NCBI GenBank assembly: GCA_036277635.1
Contig: DASUMP010000137.1
Coordinates: 1-18,238 of the forward strand
Source of the DNA: DASUMP01 sp036277635
Lineage (GTDB): Bacteria > Actinomycetota > Acidimicrobiia > IMCC26256 > PALSA-610
Length of the DNA: 18,238 bases
Direction: 5' to 3'
In this document: in pieces, positions 1 to 6,593 of the stretch
Layout: each line of letters begins with the position of its first letter
Numbering within the stretch: position 1 is the stretch's first letter
Program-made: the position numbers and the translations under genes
Notes under the pieces: model-generated
What the model was told of the DNA's origin: nothing
The model's input: the letters and a program-made list of their open reading frames with translations, nothing else
The model's database searches: none

Positions 1-761
1 GTCGGCGCCTCGGTGTGCGCGTCGGGCAGCCACGTGTGGAACGGGAACATCGGGACCTTGATCGCGAAGCCCAGGAACAGTCCGGCGAAGATCAGGTTCC
101 CCACGCCGCGCGTCACGTCGAGCGCGCCGGCTTCCGACAGCAGGACCATGTCGAAGGTGTGGCCGATGCCGGGAACGTCGGAGCGGAAGTAGATCGCGAG
201 GAACCCGAGCAACATGAACGCGGAGCCGAACAGCGTGAACAGGAAGAACTTGATCGACGCGTACTCACGGTTGGGTCCGCCCCACACGCCGATCATGAAG
301 AACATCGGGAGCAGCACGATCTCGAAGAAGATGAAGAACAGGATCAGGTCCTGCGCGACGAACGTGCCGTTCATGCCGACTTCGAGCACGAGCAGCAGCG
401 TGAGGAACGCCTTCGGGTTGTGGGGCTCGGGGAAGTGGTTCCACGAGTAGATGACGCACAACATCGAGACGAACGCCGACAGTGCGAGCAACGGGAGGGA
501 GATGCCGTCGATCGCGATGTGGTACCGGGAGTTGATGACCTCGATCCACTGCTTGTCGACGCCGTACTGCAGCGTCCCGGTGTTGTCGTAGTCGAAGTCG
601 GCGAGGATCGCGACGGCGACGCCGAACGTGAGGATCGTCGTCACCAGCGCGATCCACTTGGCCGTCGTCTCGTCGGAGCGCGGCACCAGCAGCGTGAGCG
701 CGGCGCCGACCGCCGGGATGAAGACCACCAGGGTCAACGCCCAGGAGTCGAACCAGTCCAT
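1..761 (-). CDS. nuoM: NADH-quinone oxidoreductase subunit M, cluster 2 (3' end cut by window edge)
   Basis: Antiporter-like membrane subunit of complex I that forms one proton pathway of the membrane arm. The first 253 residues are visible and the C-terminal half lies beyond the left edge. Family marks are clear: the FFIFFE segment with the TM5 glutamate at E147, the FAIKVPMFPFHTWLPDAHTE motif with the channel lysine at K235, and a strongly hydrophobic, multi-spanning profile. The start is ATG at 761, 18 nt after the nuoL stop, with a GAGGGA/GGGA purine run upstream. The motif matches the cluster 1 NuoM, but the two proteins differ widely elsewhere, so they are old paralogues. A nuoN copy would be expected next, outside the window. 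Identification is secure; the full length is unknown. Confidence 0.95.
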   Translation of the reverse strand, partial: MDWFDSWALTLVVFIPAVGAALTLLVPRSDETTAKWIALVTTILTFGVAVAILADFDYDNTGTLQYGVDKQWIEVINSRYHIAIDGISLPLLALSAFVSMLCVIYSWNHFPEPHNPKAFLTLLLVLEVGMNGTFVAQDLILFFIFFEIVLLPMFFMIGVWGGPNREYASIKFFLFTLFGSAFMLLGFLAIYFRSDVPGIGHTFDMVLLSEAGALDVTRGVGNLIFAGLFLGFAIKVPMFPFHTWLPDAHTEAP

Positions 762-779
762 CGAAATCCCGTCCCTCGA

Positions 780-2978
780 TCAGTTCGTGTAGATCCACAG
801 CCACGCGCTGAACGCACCCACGGAGAGCACGAGCAGCAGCGCGTAACGCTGCAGGCGGCCGGTCTGGATCTTGCGTACTGCCCCACCCGCGTCGCCGGTC
901 CCGACTGCGAGACCGTTGACGGCACCGTCGACGACCCGTTGGTCGACGATGTTGTACGTGAAGCGTCCTGCACTCATCGCGCCCCGCCCCGCGAGGTTCA
1001 ACACGTTGTCGATCACGTGCTGGTTCACCCAGTACGCGGCGCGGGCGACGGGGCCCTTCGTCCCGCCGACGACGACGCCCTCGTAGAGGTCGTCGAGGTA
1101 GTACTTGTTGACGAGCAACGTCTTCCCCGCTCGCGCCAGCGCGTTGCGCTGCGCGAGGTCTTGCGCGTACGCGCGCCGCCAGTAGAAGAGGTAGGCGAGC
1201 GCGTACCCGATAGCGGCGGCGGCGATGGCGATGAGCGCCTTCGACCACTCGAACTCGGGGTGCGACAGCGCGGGGAAGAACGGGGCGCCCGTCGGCTCGA
1301 CCCACTCGGTGAACTTCTCGATGTGGAACATCGGCGCCAGCAGGTAGCCGGCGAACGCCGAGAAGAACGTGAGGATCCACAACGGAACGGTGATGAGCCC
1401 GGGCGACTCGTGCGGCCCCGCGTGTGCCGCGTCGCCGTGCCCGTGCGCTTCCTGGTCGTCGGCGAGGTGGTGCTCGACGAGGTCGTCGCCGTTGCCGTGC
1501 GCGGCGGGCGCGTGATCGCCACCGCGGTACTCCCCGAAGAACACGTAGTAGATCGCCCGCACCATGTACGCCGCGGTCATCACCGCGCCGATCATCCCGA
1601 CCCAGAAGAAGAACTGGAAGTCGTTGTTGTCGGCCGAGGCGAGGATCTCGTCCTTGGAGAAGAAGCCGGCCAGCAGCGGGAAACCCGTGAGCGCGGCGGT
1701 GCCGACGAGGAACGTGATGAACGTCTGCGGCATGTGCTTCCGCAGCCCGCCCATGTCGCGCACCATGTCGAACGAGTGGTGGGAGCCCGAATGGCTCACC
1801 GAACCCGCGCCGAGGAAGAGGTTCGCCTTGAAGAACGCGTGGGTGAACAGGTGGAACACCGCAGCGATCCACGCGCCGACGCCGAGACCCATGACCATGT
1901 AGCCGAGCTGGCTGATCGTGGAGTACGCGAGCACCTTCTTGATGTCGTGCTGCACGAACGCGAGCGACGCACCGACGAGCACGGTGATGCCACCGACGAG
2001 TGCCATCACGTTCACGCCGCCGTCGGCGATCGAGAAGCCTTCGTAGAACACGGGGAAGAGCCGCGCGCCGAGGTACACGCCGGCGACGACCATCGTGGCG
2101 GCGTGGATCAGCGCCGACACGGGCGTGGGGCCGGCCATCGCGTCGGGGAGCCAGGTGTGGAGCGGGAACTGACCGCTCTTGCCGATGATCCCGAGCAAGA
2201 GCGCGGCGGCGGTCCACAGCAGCAACGTGTGGCCGACGTCGCCCGAGAGCGCCGCCTCGTTCACCTGGAGGATGTTGAACGACCCTTCGCCGGTCGCGCG
2301 CTCGACCAGGAAGAAGGTCATGATCACGCCGCACAGCAACCCGATGTCGCCGGTGCGGGTGGTGAGGAACGCCTTGAGGGCGGCGTTCGAGTTGGGCTGC
2401 TCCTCCCACCAGTGGCCGATCAACATGAAGGAGCAGAGCCCGACGAGCTCCCAGCCCACGAGGAGCTGGAGCGTGTTGTCGGCGACGACGAGCAGGAGCA
2501 TCGACGCCGAGAAGAGGCTCAGCGCCGCGTAGTAGTGCGTGAACCGGCGGTCGTCGCGCATGTACTCGAGCGAGTACACGTGCACGAGCAGCGAGATCGT
2601 GGTGACGACGAACATCATCATCACCGCGAGGCCGTCGATCTGCGTGCCCACGCCGAGCTCGACGCCACCCCAGCTGAACCAGGTGGCGTGGTGCACGACG
2701 GGCTCGACGAACGGGCCGCCGTGCGCTTCGGCGCCGAGCCGCCCGACGCTCTGACCGAACGCGGCGAGCGCGTGCCCGGCGCCTTCGCCCTCTTCGAGGT
2801 CGCCGACGCGCTGGATCCACTGCACGACGGCGCCGCACGCGAGCACGAACGACGCGCCGAGCGCGGCGACCCCGACCTCGCTGCCCTGCTTCGGCATGCG
2901 CTTGCCGAACAGCAAGATGACGACGAACGACACCGCAGGGATCAGTGGTACGAGCCACGCATGGTCGAGGAAGAACAC
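780..2978 (-). CDS. nuoL: NADH-quinone oxidoreductase subunit L, cluster 2
   Basis: Distal antiporter-like subunit of the complex I membrane arm, with a long C-terminal lateral helix. It has 732 residues, somewhat longer than the ~610-660 usual for the family. Channel residues are present: GWE with E177, K202 in LKAF, K267 in GKSGQFPLHTWLPDAM, K384 in HAFFK and K442 in FFSKDEIL. The conserved block AGPTPVSALIHAATM (282-296) is intact. The extra length lies in a hydrophilic stretch at about 57-100 and in a His/Asp-rich loop at about 488-523. The C-terminus keeps the KYYLDDLYEG and RKIQTGRLQRYAL elements of the lateral-helix region. The start is GTG at 2978, 3 nt after the nuoK stop, with AAGGG placed 7 nt upstream. 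No frameshift is seen. Confidence 0.97.
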   Translation of the reverse strand: MFFLDHAWLVPLIPAVSFVVILLFGKRMPKQGSEVGVAALGASFVLACGAVVQWIQRVGDLEEGEGAGHALAAFGQSVGRLGAEAHGGPFVEPVVHHATWFSWGGVELGVGTQIDGLAVMMMFVVTTISLLVHVYSLEYMRDDRRFTHYYAALSLFSASMLLLVVADNTLQLLVGWELVGLCSFMLIGHWWEEQPNSNAALKAFLTTRTGDIGLLCGVIMTFFLVERATGEGSFNILQVNEAALSGDVGHTLLLWTAAALLLGIIGKSGQFPLHTWLPDAMAGPTPVSALIHAATMVVAGVYLGARLFPVFYEGFSIADGGVNVMALVGGITVLVGASLAFVQHDIKKVLAYSTISQLGYMVMGLGVGAWIAAVFHLFTHAFFKANLFLGAGSVSHSGSHHSFDMVRDMGGLRKHMPQTFITFLVGTAALTGFPLLAGFFSKDEILASADNNDFQFFFWVGMIGAVMTAAYMVRAIYYVFFGEYRGGDHAPAAHGNGDDLVEHHLADDQEAHGHGDAAHAGPHESPGLITVPLWILTFFSAFAGYLLAPMFHIEKFTEWVEPTGAPFFPALSHPEFEWSKALIAIAAAAIGYALAYLFYWRRAYAQDLAQRNALARAGKTLLVNKYYLDDLYEGVVVGGTKGPVARAAYWVNQHVIDNVLNLAGRGAMSAGRFTYNIVDQRVVDGAVNGLAVGTGDAGGAVRKIQTGRLQRYALLLVLSVGAFSAWLWIYTN

Positions 2979-2981
2979 GGA

Positions 2982-3281
2982 TCAGCCCTTGAGCACGTCG
3001 ACGTCGTCGAGATCGGCGCTACGGAGGTTGCGGTAGATCAACAGGACGATCGCGAGCCCGACGCCGACCTCGGCCGCGGCGATCGTGAGCACGAAGAGGG
3101 CGAACGCTTGCCCGGCGACGTTGTCGTGGTAGGCGGAGAAGGCGACGAGGTTGATGTTCACCGCGGCCAGCATGAGCTCGATGCTCATGAGGACCAGCAC
3201 GCTGTTTCGGCGGACGAGCACGCCGTAGACGCCGATGCAGAACAGGACGGCGCCGAGCAGGAGGAACTGGTTCAGCAGCAC
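2982..3281 (-). CDS. nuoK: NADH-quinone oxidoreductase subunit K, cluster 2
   Basis: Small three-helix membrane subunit (99 residues, the usual length) related to MrpC; it carries part of the central proton route of complex I. Both conserved membrane glutamates are present: E35 in MSIELML and E71 in AAAEVGVGLAI, equivalent to E. coli Glu36 and Glu72. The start is GTG at 3281. It is supported by a strong GGAAGGA Shine-Dalgarno sequence (3290-3296) lying over the end of nuoJ with 8 nt spacing. Only 4 nt separate it from the nuoJ stop and 3 nt from the next gene, so cotranscription is very likely. The protein differs clearly from the cluster 1 NuoK. Confidence 0.96.
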   Translation of the reverse strand: MLLNQFLLLGAVLFCIGVYGVLVRRNSVLVLMSIELMLAAVNINLVAFSAYHDNVAGQAFALFVLTIAAAEVGVGLAIVLLIYRNLRSADLDDVDVLKG

Positions 3282-3285
3282 GCCG

Positions 3286-3783
3286 TCAGTCCTTCCTCGC
3301 GAGGAGCACTGCGCCGACGAGCGACGCGAGGAGCAGGACGCCGACGACCTCGAACGGGATGATGTACGTGCGGAAGATCGCGCTCGTGATCTCGGTGGTG
3401 CGCGTCGGCTCGGTCAGCTCGATCTCGGTCGCGCCCCACTTCCACTGGTCGAGCAGCAGCGACGACAGGATGCCGGCGAGGAACAGCGCCGCCACGAGAC
3501 CGGGCCAGCGCTGGTCGTTGTCGAGGTCGTCTTCGCTGCGCATCGGAGCGCGCGTGAGCATGATCCCGAACAGGAACAGCACGATGACCGCGCCGATGTA
3601 GACGAGCACCTGCACCCACGCGACGAACTCGGCGCCGAGCAGGATGAACTGGGCAGCACCACCCGCGAGCACGACGACGAGATAGAGGGCTGCGTGCACG
3701 ACGTTGTTCGAGCGCACGACGCCGATCGCGGCCGCGATGATCGCCGCCGCCAGGATCCCGAACGCCACGTTCTGGGCGATCAT
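3286..3783 (-). CDS. nuoJ: NADH-quinone oxidoreductase subunit J, cluster 2
   Basis: Five-helix membrane subunit of complex I next to NuoK and NuoA. Its TM3 region undergoes conformational change during turnover in known structures. It has 165 residues and carries the family core WVQVLVYIGAVIVLFLFGIM at about 70-90. The ATG at 3783 is chosen because the hydrophobic N-terminal helix begins right after it (MIAQNVAFGILAAA) and the sequence upstream reads as Arg/Ala-rich repeat translation. No good Shine-Dalgarno sequence precedes it, which is unusual in this locus. It is separated from nuoI by a 97-nt repeat-rich spacer instead of overlapping it. Identification is secure and the start is fairly secure. 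Confidence 0.94.
   Translation of the reverse strand: MIAQNVAFGILAAAIIAAAIGVVRSNNVVHAALYLVVVLAGGAAQFILLGAEFVAWVQVLVYIGAVIVLFLFGIMLTRAPMRSEDDLDNDQRWPGLVAALFLAGILSSLLLDQWKWGATEIELTEPTRTTEITSAIFRTYIIPFEVVGVLLLASLVGAVLLARKD
3290..3296 (-). promoter_or_regulatory. Shine-Dalgarno of cluster 2 nuoK
   Basis: GGAAGGA on the minus strand, 8 nt before the GTG at 3281 and overlapping the last codons of nuoJ. It is one of the strongest ribosome binding sites in the window and supports the non-ATG start. Confidence 0.65.
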
Positions 3784-3880
3784 GTCGGTCGCGCTCGCTG
3801 CTCGTCGGGATACCCGACTCGCGGACGCTCGCCGCTCCTGCGAGCGCGCTCGCTGCGCTCGCGCGCCGCCGCGTGCCTGG
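3784..3880 (-). repeat. 97-nt spacer between nuoI and nuoJ with repeated CGCTCGC core
   Basis: This is the only gap longer than 20 nt inside cluster 2. On the plus strand it contains three related units, each with CGCTCGC followed by T/C and G: 3792-3804, 3826-3840 and 3847-3861. It also contains a perfect 14-nt palindrome, GCGAGCGCGCTCGC, at 3840-3853, and a separate hairpin near nuoJ. In the transcript several alternative GC stems are possible, for example GCGAGC pairing with GCTCGC across an 11-nt loop. There is no T-run after the stems, so a classical terminator is unlikely. Short repeats of this GCGAGCGCAGCGAGC type are, as far as I recall, scattered between genes in some high-GC actinobacterial genomes. 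Its role here (inserted repeat, mRNA processing or stability element) is inference. Confidence 0.7.
3804..3818 (-). other. Short inverted repeat upstream of nuoJ
   Basis: GTCGGG and CCCGAC flank a 3-nt centre, giving a perfect 6-bp stem 20 nt before the nuoJ ATG. It lies where a ribosome binding site would normally be flanked by open sequence, and nuoJ has only a weak purine stretch. It could modulate nuoJ translation or stabilise the downstream message. Function is inferred from position only. Confidence 0.45.
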
Positions 3881-4378
3881 TCATTTCTTGGGCCCCTTGA
3901 CCTCGGCGCCGAGCTCGTAGGGCTCGGGCTCCGGGACGGTCTCCATCCACTCGCCGAGACGGTCCTTGTCGTGGAGCAACGACGCGATGTTGGGCTCGGA
4001 GTACTCGAACTCGGGGCTCCAGAACAACGCGTCGAACGGGCACACCTCGACGCAGATCCCGCAGTACATGCACAGGGCGTAGTCGATGTCGAAGCGATCG
4101 AGCACGCTGACGGTGCGCTCGCGCCCACCCTCGCGGCGCGGCGGCCGCTTCTCCTTGTGGCCTTCGATGTAGATGCACCAGTCGGGGCACGACCGGGCGC
4201 AGAGCATGCAGACGGTGCAGTTCTCCTCTTTGAGCGCGATGACGCCGCGAGCGCGCGGCGGCGGGTCCTCGCGCTCGTGGGGGTACTGCACGGTCACCGC
4301 GGGCTTGAACATGGTCTTCAGCGTGATGCCGAGACCACCGAGCATCCCCTTGGCCGCTTTGATCTGCTTCGGAGCCAT
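3881..4378 (-). CDS. nuoI: NADH-quinone oxidoreductase subunit I, cluster 2 (two [4Fe-4S])
   Basis: Ferredoxin-like subunit carrying clusters N6a and N6b, which pass electrons to N2 in NuoB. It has 165 residues. Two CxxCxxCxxxCP motifs are visible: C54, C57, C60, C64 and C103, C106, C109, C113. The N-terminus (KTMFKPAVTVQYPHE) matches the amphipathic membrane-anchoring region of the family. Between the motifs lies a strongly basic loop, residues 72-88 (GHKEKRPPRREGG region), unlike the acidic loop of the cluster 1 paralogue. The ATG at 4378 overlaps the nuoH stop by one base (TGATG); an in-frame GTG directly before it at 4381 is an alternative. With no NuoEFG in this cluster, NuoI would be the outermost electron-carrying subunit, a plausible docking point for a soluble donor (inference). 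Confidence 0.96.
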   Translation of the reverse strand: MAPKQIKAAKGMLGGLGITLKTMFKPAVTVQYPHEREDPPPRARGVIALKEENCTVCMLCARSCPDWCIYIEGHKEKRPPRREGGRERTVSVLDRFDIDYALCMYCGICVEVCPFDALFWSPEFEYSEPNIASLLHDKDRLGEWMETVPEPEPYELGAEVKGPKK

Positions 4379-5403
4379 CACACCCACACCTTCACGACGC
4401 CGGTGACGAGGATGTTCACGAGCGCGATCGGGATCAGCCACTTCCACGCGAGCGACTGCAGCTGGTCTTCACGCAACCGCGGATACGTGAACCGCGCCCA
4501 GAACATCAAGAACGCCACGAACATGACCTTGGCGAAGAGCACCACCGGACCGAGGAAGTCGGCGGCGGTGCCGTCGACCCACGGGACCGACCACCCTCCG
4601 AGGAACAACGTCGCCGCGAGCCCGGCGAACGCGAACGCGGTGCCGAACTCGCCGATGAAGAAGAAGAGGAACCGGAAGCCCGAGTACTCGACCATGTAGC
4701 CGCCGACGAGCTCGCTCTCGGCGACGGGCATGTCGAACGGGGGTTGGGTGAGCTCGGCTTGCGCCGCGACCATGAACAGGGCGAATCCGACGAACTGCGT
4801 GAGCACGAACGGGAAGCCGATGCCCCCCCACCCGAAGATCTCTCCGTTCTGCTGCGCGCCCACGATTCCCTGCAGGTTCATGGTGCCGGCTTGCACGACC
4901 ACTCCCACGACCGCGAGCACGAGCGGCAGCTCGTACGCGATGAGCTGCGCAGCGGCGCGCAACGAGCCGAGCAGCGCGTACTTGTTCGCGCTCGCCCACC
5001 CGGCCATCAGCACACCCACGACCGAGAGGCTCGACACCGCGAGCGCGTAGAACACGCCGACGTCGAGCGGCTGCACGACGAGACGGGGGCCGGCCGGGAT
5101 CACGACGAACACGAGGAACGTCGAGATCACGATCACCGCCGGCGCCAGCGCGAAGACGCGCCGGTCGGCGCGCGACGGCATGAGGTCTTCCTTCTGGATG
5201 AACTTCAGGCCGTCGCCGATGAGCTGGTACCAGCCGTGGAAGCCGCCGGGGTCCATCGGGCCGAGACGACTCTGCATGTGGCTCATCATCTTGAGCAGGA
5301 ACGTGTACCCGAGCACGAGCGCGCCGAACGGCACGAGGCCCAACACGACCAAGGTCTTGATCGTGAGCGTGGTCCCCCAGCCGATGTCGAGCGCGACCAT
5401 CAC
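4378..5403 (-). CDS. nuoH: NADH-quinone oxidoreductase subunit H, cluster 2
   Basis: Membrane subunit that forms much of the quinone cavity and links the Q module to the pump. It has 341 residues. The family signatures QSRLGPMDPGG (44-54), the GDGLKFIQKED segment (63-73) and PPFDMPVAESELVGG (221-235) are clear. Acidic residues D224, E229, E231 and E239 match the conserved set in the loop after TM5, and E158 in AYE matches E. coli Glu157. Position 227 is Val where E. coli has Glu216 and where the cluster 1 paralogue keeps Glu. The GTG at 5403 overlaps the nuoD stop (GTGA) and is preceded by GGGAG 10 nt upstream; the ATG at 5400 is an alternative. It follows nuoD directly, so nuoE, F and G are absent here. 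Confidence 0.97.
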   Translation of the reverse strand: MMVALDIGWGTTLTIKTLVVLGLVPFGALVLGYTFLLKMMSHMQSRLGPMDPGGFHGWYQLIGDGLKFIQKEDLMPSRADRRVFALAPAVIVISTFLVFVVIPAGPRLVVQPLDVGVFYALAVSSLSVVGVLMAGWASANKYALLGSLRAAAQLIAYELPLVLAVVGVVVQAGTMNLQGIVGAQQNGEIFGWGGIGFPFVLTQFVGFALFMVAAQAELTQPPFDMPVAESELVGGYMVEYSGFRFLFFFIGEFGTAFAFAGLAATLFLGGWSVPWVDGTAADFLGPVVLFAKVMFVAFLMFWARFTYPRLREDQLQSLAWKWLIPIALVNILVTGVVKVWV

Positions 5404-6593
5404 CGGTCGATGTCTCCCAAGATGAAGTAGAGCGACGCCAGCACGGTGATGACGTCGGGGATGTACGCGCCGCGCAACAACCAGGGCAGGATCGACACGT
5501 TGCTGAACGACGCCGACCGGATCTTGACGCGGAACGGGCCGGTCGCGCCCTTCGAGACGACGTAGTAGCCCATCTCGCCGAGCGGGTTCTCGGTGTTGAC
5601 CCAGACTTCGCCCTCGGGGACCTTGATGATCCGCGGGACCTTGGCCATGACCGGTCCGCTCGGCATCCGGTCGATGAGCTGCAGGACCATGCGCGCGGAC
5701 TCACGCGTCTCTTGCAGCCGGACCCAATAGCGCGCGAACGAGTCGCCGTCGGGATGGGTCCAGACCTTCCAGTCGAGCTCGTCGTAGGGCAGGTAGCGCC
5801 GACCGTCGCGTCGCAGGTCCCAGTCGACGCCGCTCGCGCGCAGGTTCGACCCCGACACGCCGTACGCTGCGCCGAGGTCGGCGGGCACGATGCCGATCGA
5901 ACGGGTGCGCTCCTGGAAGATCGGGTTGCCGGCCACGAGCTCTTCGAACTGGTCGCACGAGTCGAGCACCTTGGTCATCACCTGGCGCGTCTCGTTCGCC
6001 CAACCCCACGGCAGGTCGTCCTTGATGCCGCCGATCCGGTTGAAGTTGGGGTGGAAGCGCCCGCCGGTGACGGCTTCGATGAGGTTGAGCACGTACTCGC
6101 GGTCGCGGAAGCCGTAGAACGCGGGCGTGATCGCCCCGACCTGCAGGCCCATCTCGCCGAGGAACAACAAGAACGTCGCGATGCGCGACAGCTCGGTGAG
6201 CGCGGTGCGCACGTACTGCGCTCGCGGCGGTGCCTCGATGCCCATGAGCAGCTCGGCGGCGTGGATGAACGGGACCTCGTTGGCGAAGCTCGACAGCCAG
6301 TCGATGCGGTTGATCAGCGTCGTGATCTGCGGGTAGGTGCGGACCTCGGTGAGCTTCTCGTAGCCGCGGTGCATGTAGCCGATCACCGGGTCGGCGGCGA
6401 TGACCCGTTCGCCGTCGAGGCGCACGACCAACCGCAACGTGCCGTGCGTCGCGGGGTGCTGCGGCCCCATGTTGAGGATCATGTCGCCGGTGTCGAGCTC
6501 GACGTTGACCTGCGCGTCGGCGAGGTGCCGGTACAGCGACGGGTCGACCTCGAACGCGGGTGTGCCGCCGCCGGGCACGCGGATGTCGGTCAT
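5400..6593 (-). CDS. nuoD: NADH-quinone oxidoreductase subunit D, cluster 2 (Q-module, quinone site)
   Basis: 49-kDa-type subunit, related to the large subunit of NiFe hydrogenases, that forms the quinone-reduction site with NuoB. It has 397 residues, normal for an unfused NuoD. GPQHPATHG (43-51) is intact, with H46 and H50, as are RIGGIKDDLP near 192-202, the SNLRASGVDWD segment, and the C-terminal end FILGDIDR. With H50 aligned to Thermus Nqo4 His38, the residue matching Tyr87 is W99 and the one matching Asp139 is Q151; spacings are identical (49 and 101 residues after the His). The ATG at 6593 overlaps the nuoC stop (ATGA). From memory, NRxDWLS also occurs in the second, reduced nuo set of Streptomyces, so the Trp may mark this branch. 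Confidence 0.97.
   Translation of the reverse strand: MTDIRVPGGGTPAFEVDPSLYRHLADAQVNVELDTGDMILNMGPQHPATHGTLRLVVRLDGERVIAADPVIGYMHRGYEKLTEVRTYPQITTLINRIDWLSSFANEVPFIHAAELLMGIEAPPRAQYVRTALTELSRIATFLLFLGEMGLQVGAITPAFYGFRDREYVLNLIEAVTGGRFHPNFNRIGGIKDDLPWGWANETRQVMTKVLDSCDQFEELVAGNPIFQERTRSIGIVPADLGAAYGVSGSNLRASGVDWDLRRDGRRYLPYDELDWKVWTHPDGDSFARYWVRLQETRESARMVLQLIDRMPSGPVMAKVPRIIKVPEGEVWVNTENPLGEMGYYVVSKGATGPFRVKIRSASFSNVSILPWLLRGAYIPDVITVLASLYFILGDIDR

Noticed and set aside
780..2978. Cluster 2 as an Mrp antiporter or hydrogenase-4/Ech-type complex
   Set aside because: Presence of NuoA, NuoC, an N2-type NuoB with tandem Cys, and a NuoD without NiFe-binding CxxC pairs identifies complex I rather than a hydrogenase or Mrp system.
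15..3362. Very long open frame on the plus strand (over 1100 codons) antisense to cluster 2 nuoK, nuoL and nuoM
   Set aside because: It is the shadow of high-GC coding sequence: its translation is an Asp/Glu/Arg/His-rich string without domains, and the minus strand here encodes unmistakable NuoJ/K/L/M with all catalytic residues.
3784..3880. Spacer repeats as a CRISPR array, origin or attachment site
   Set aside because: Units are short, irregular and not separated by unique spacers; no associated cas, replication or integrase genes are present.
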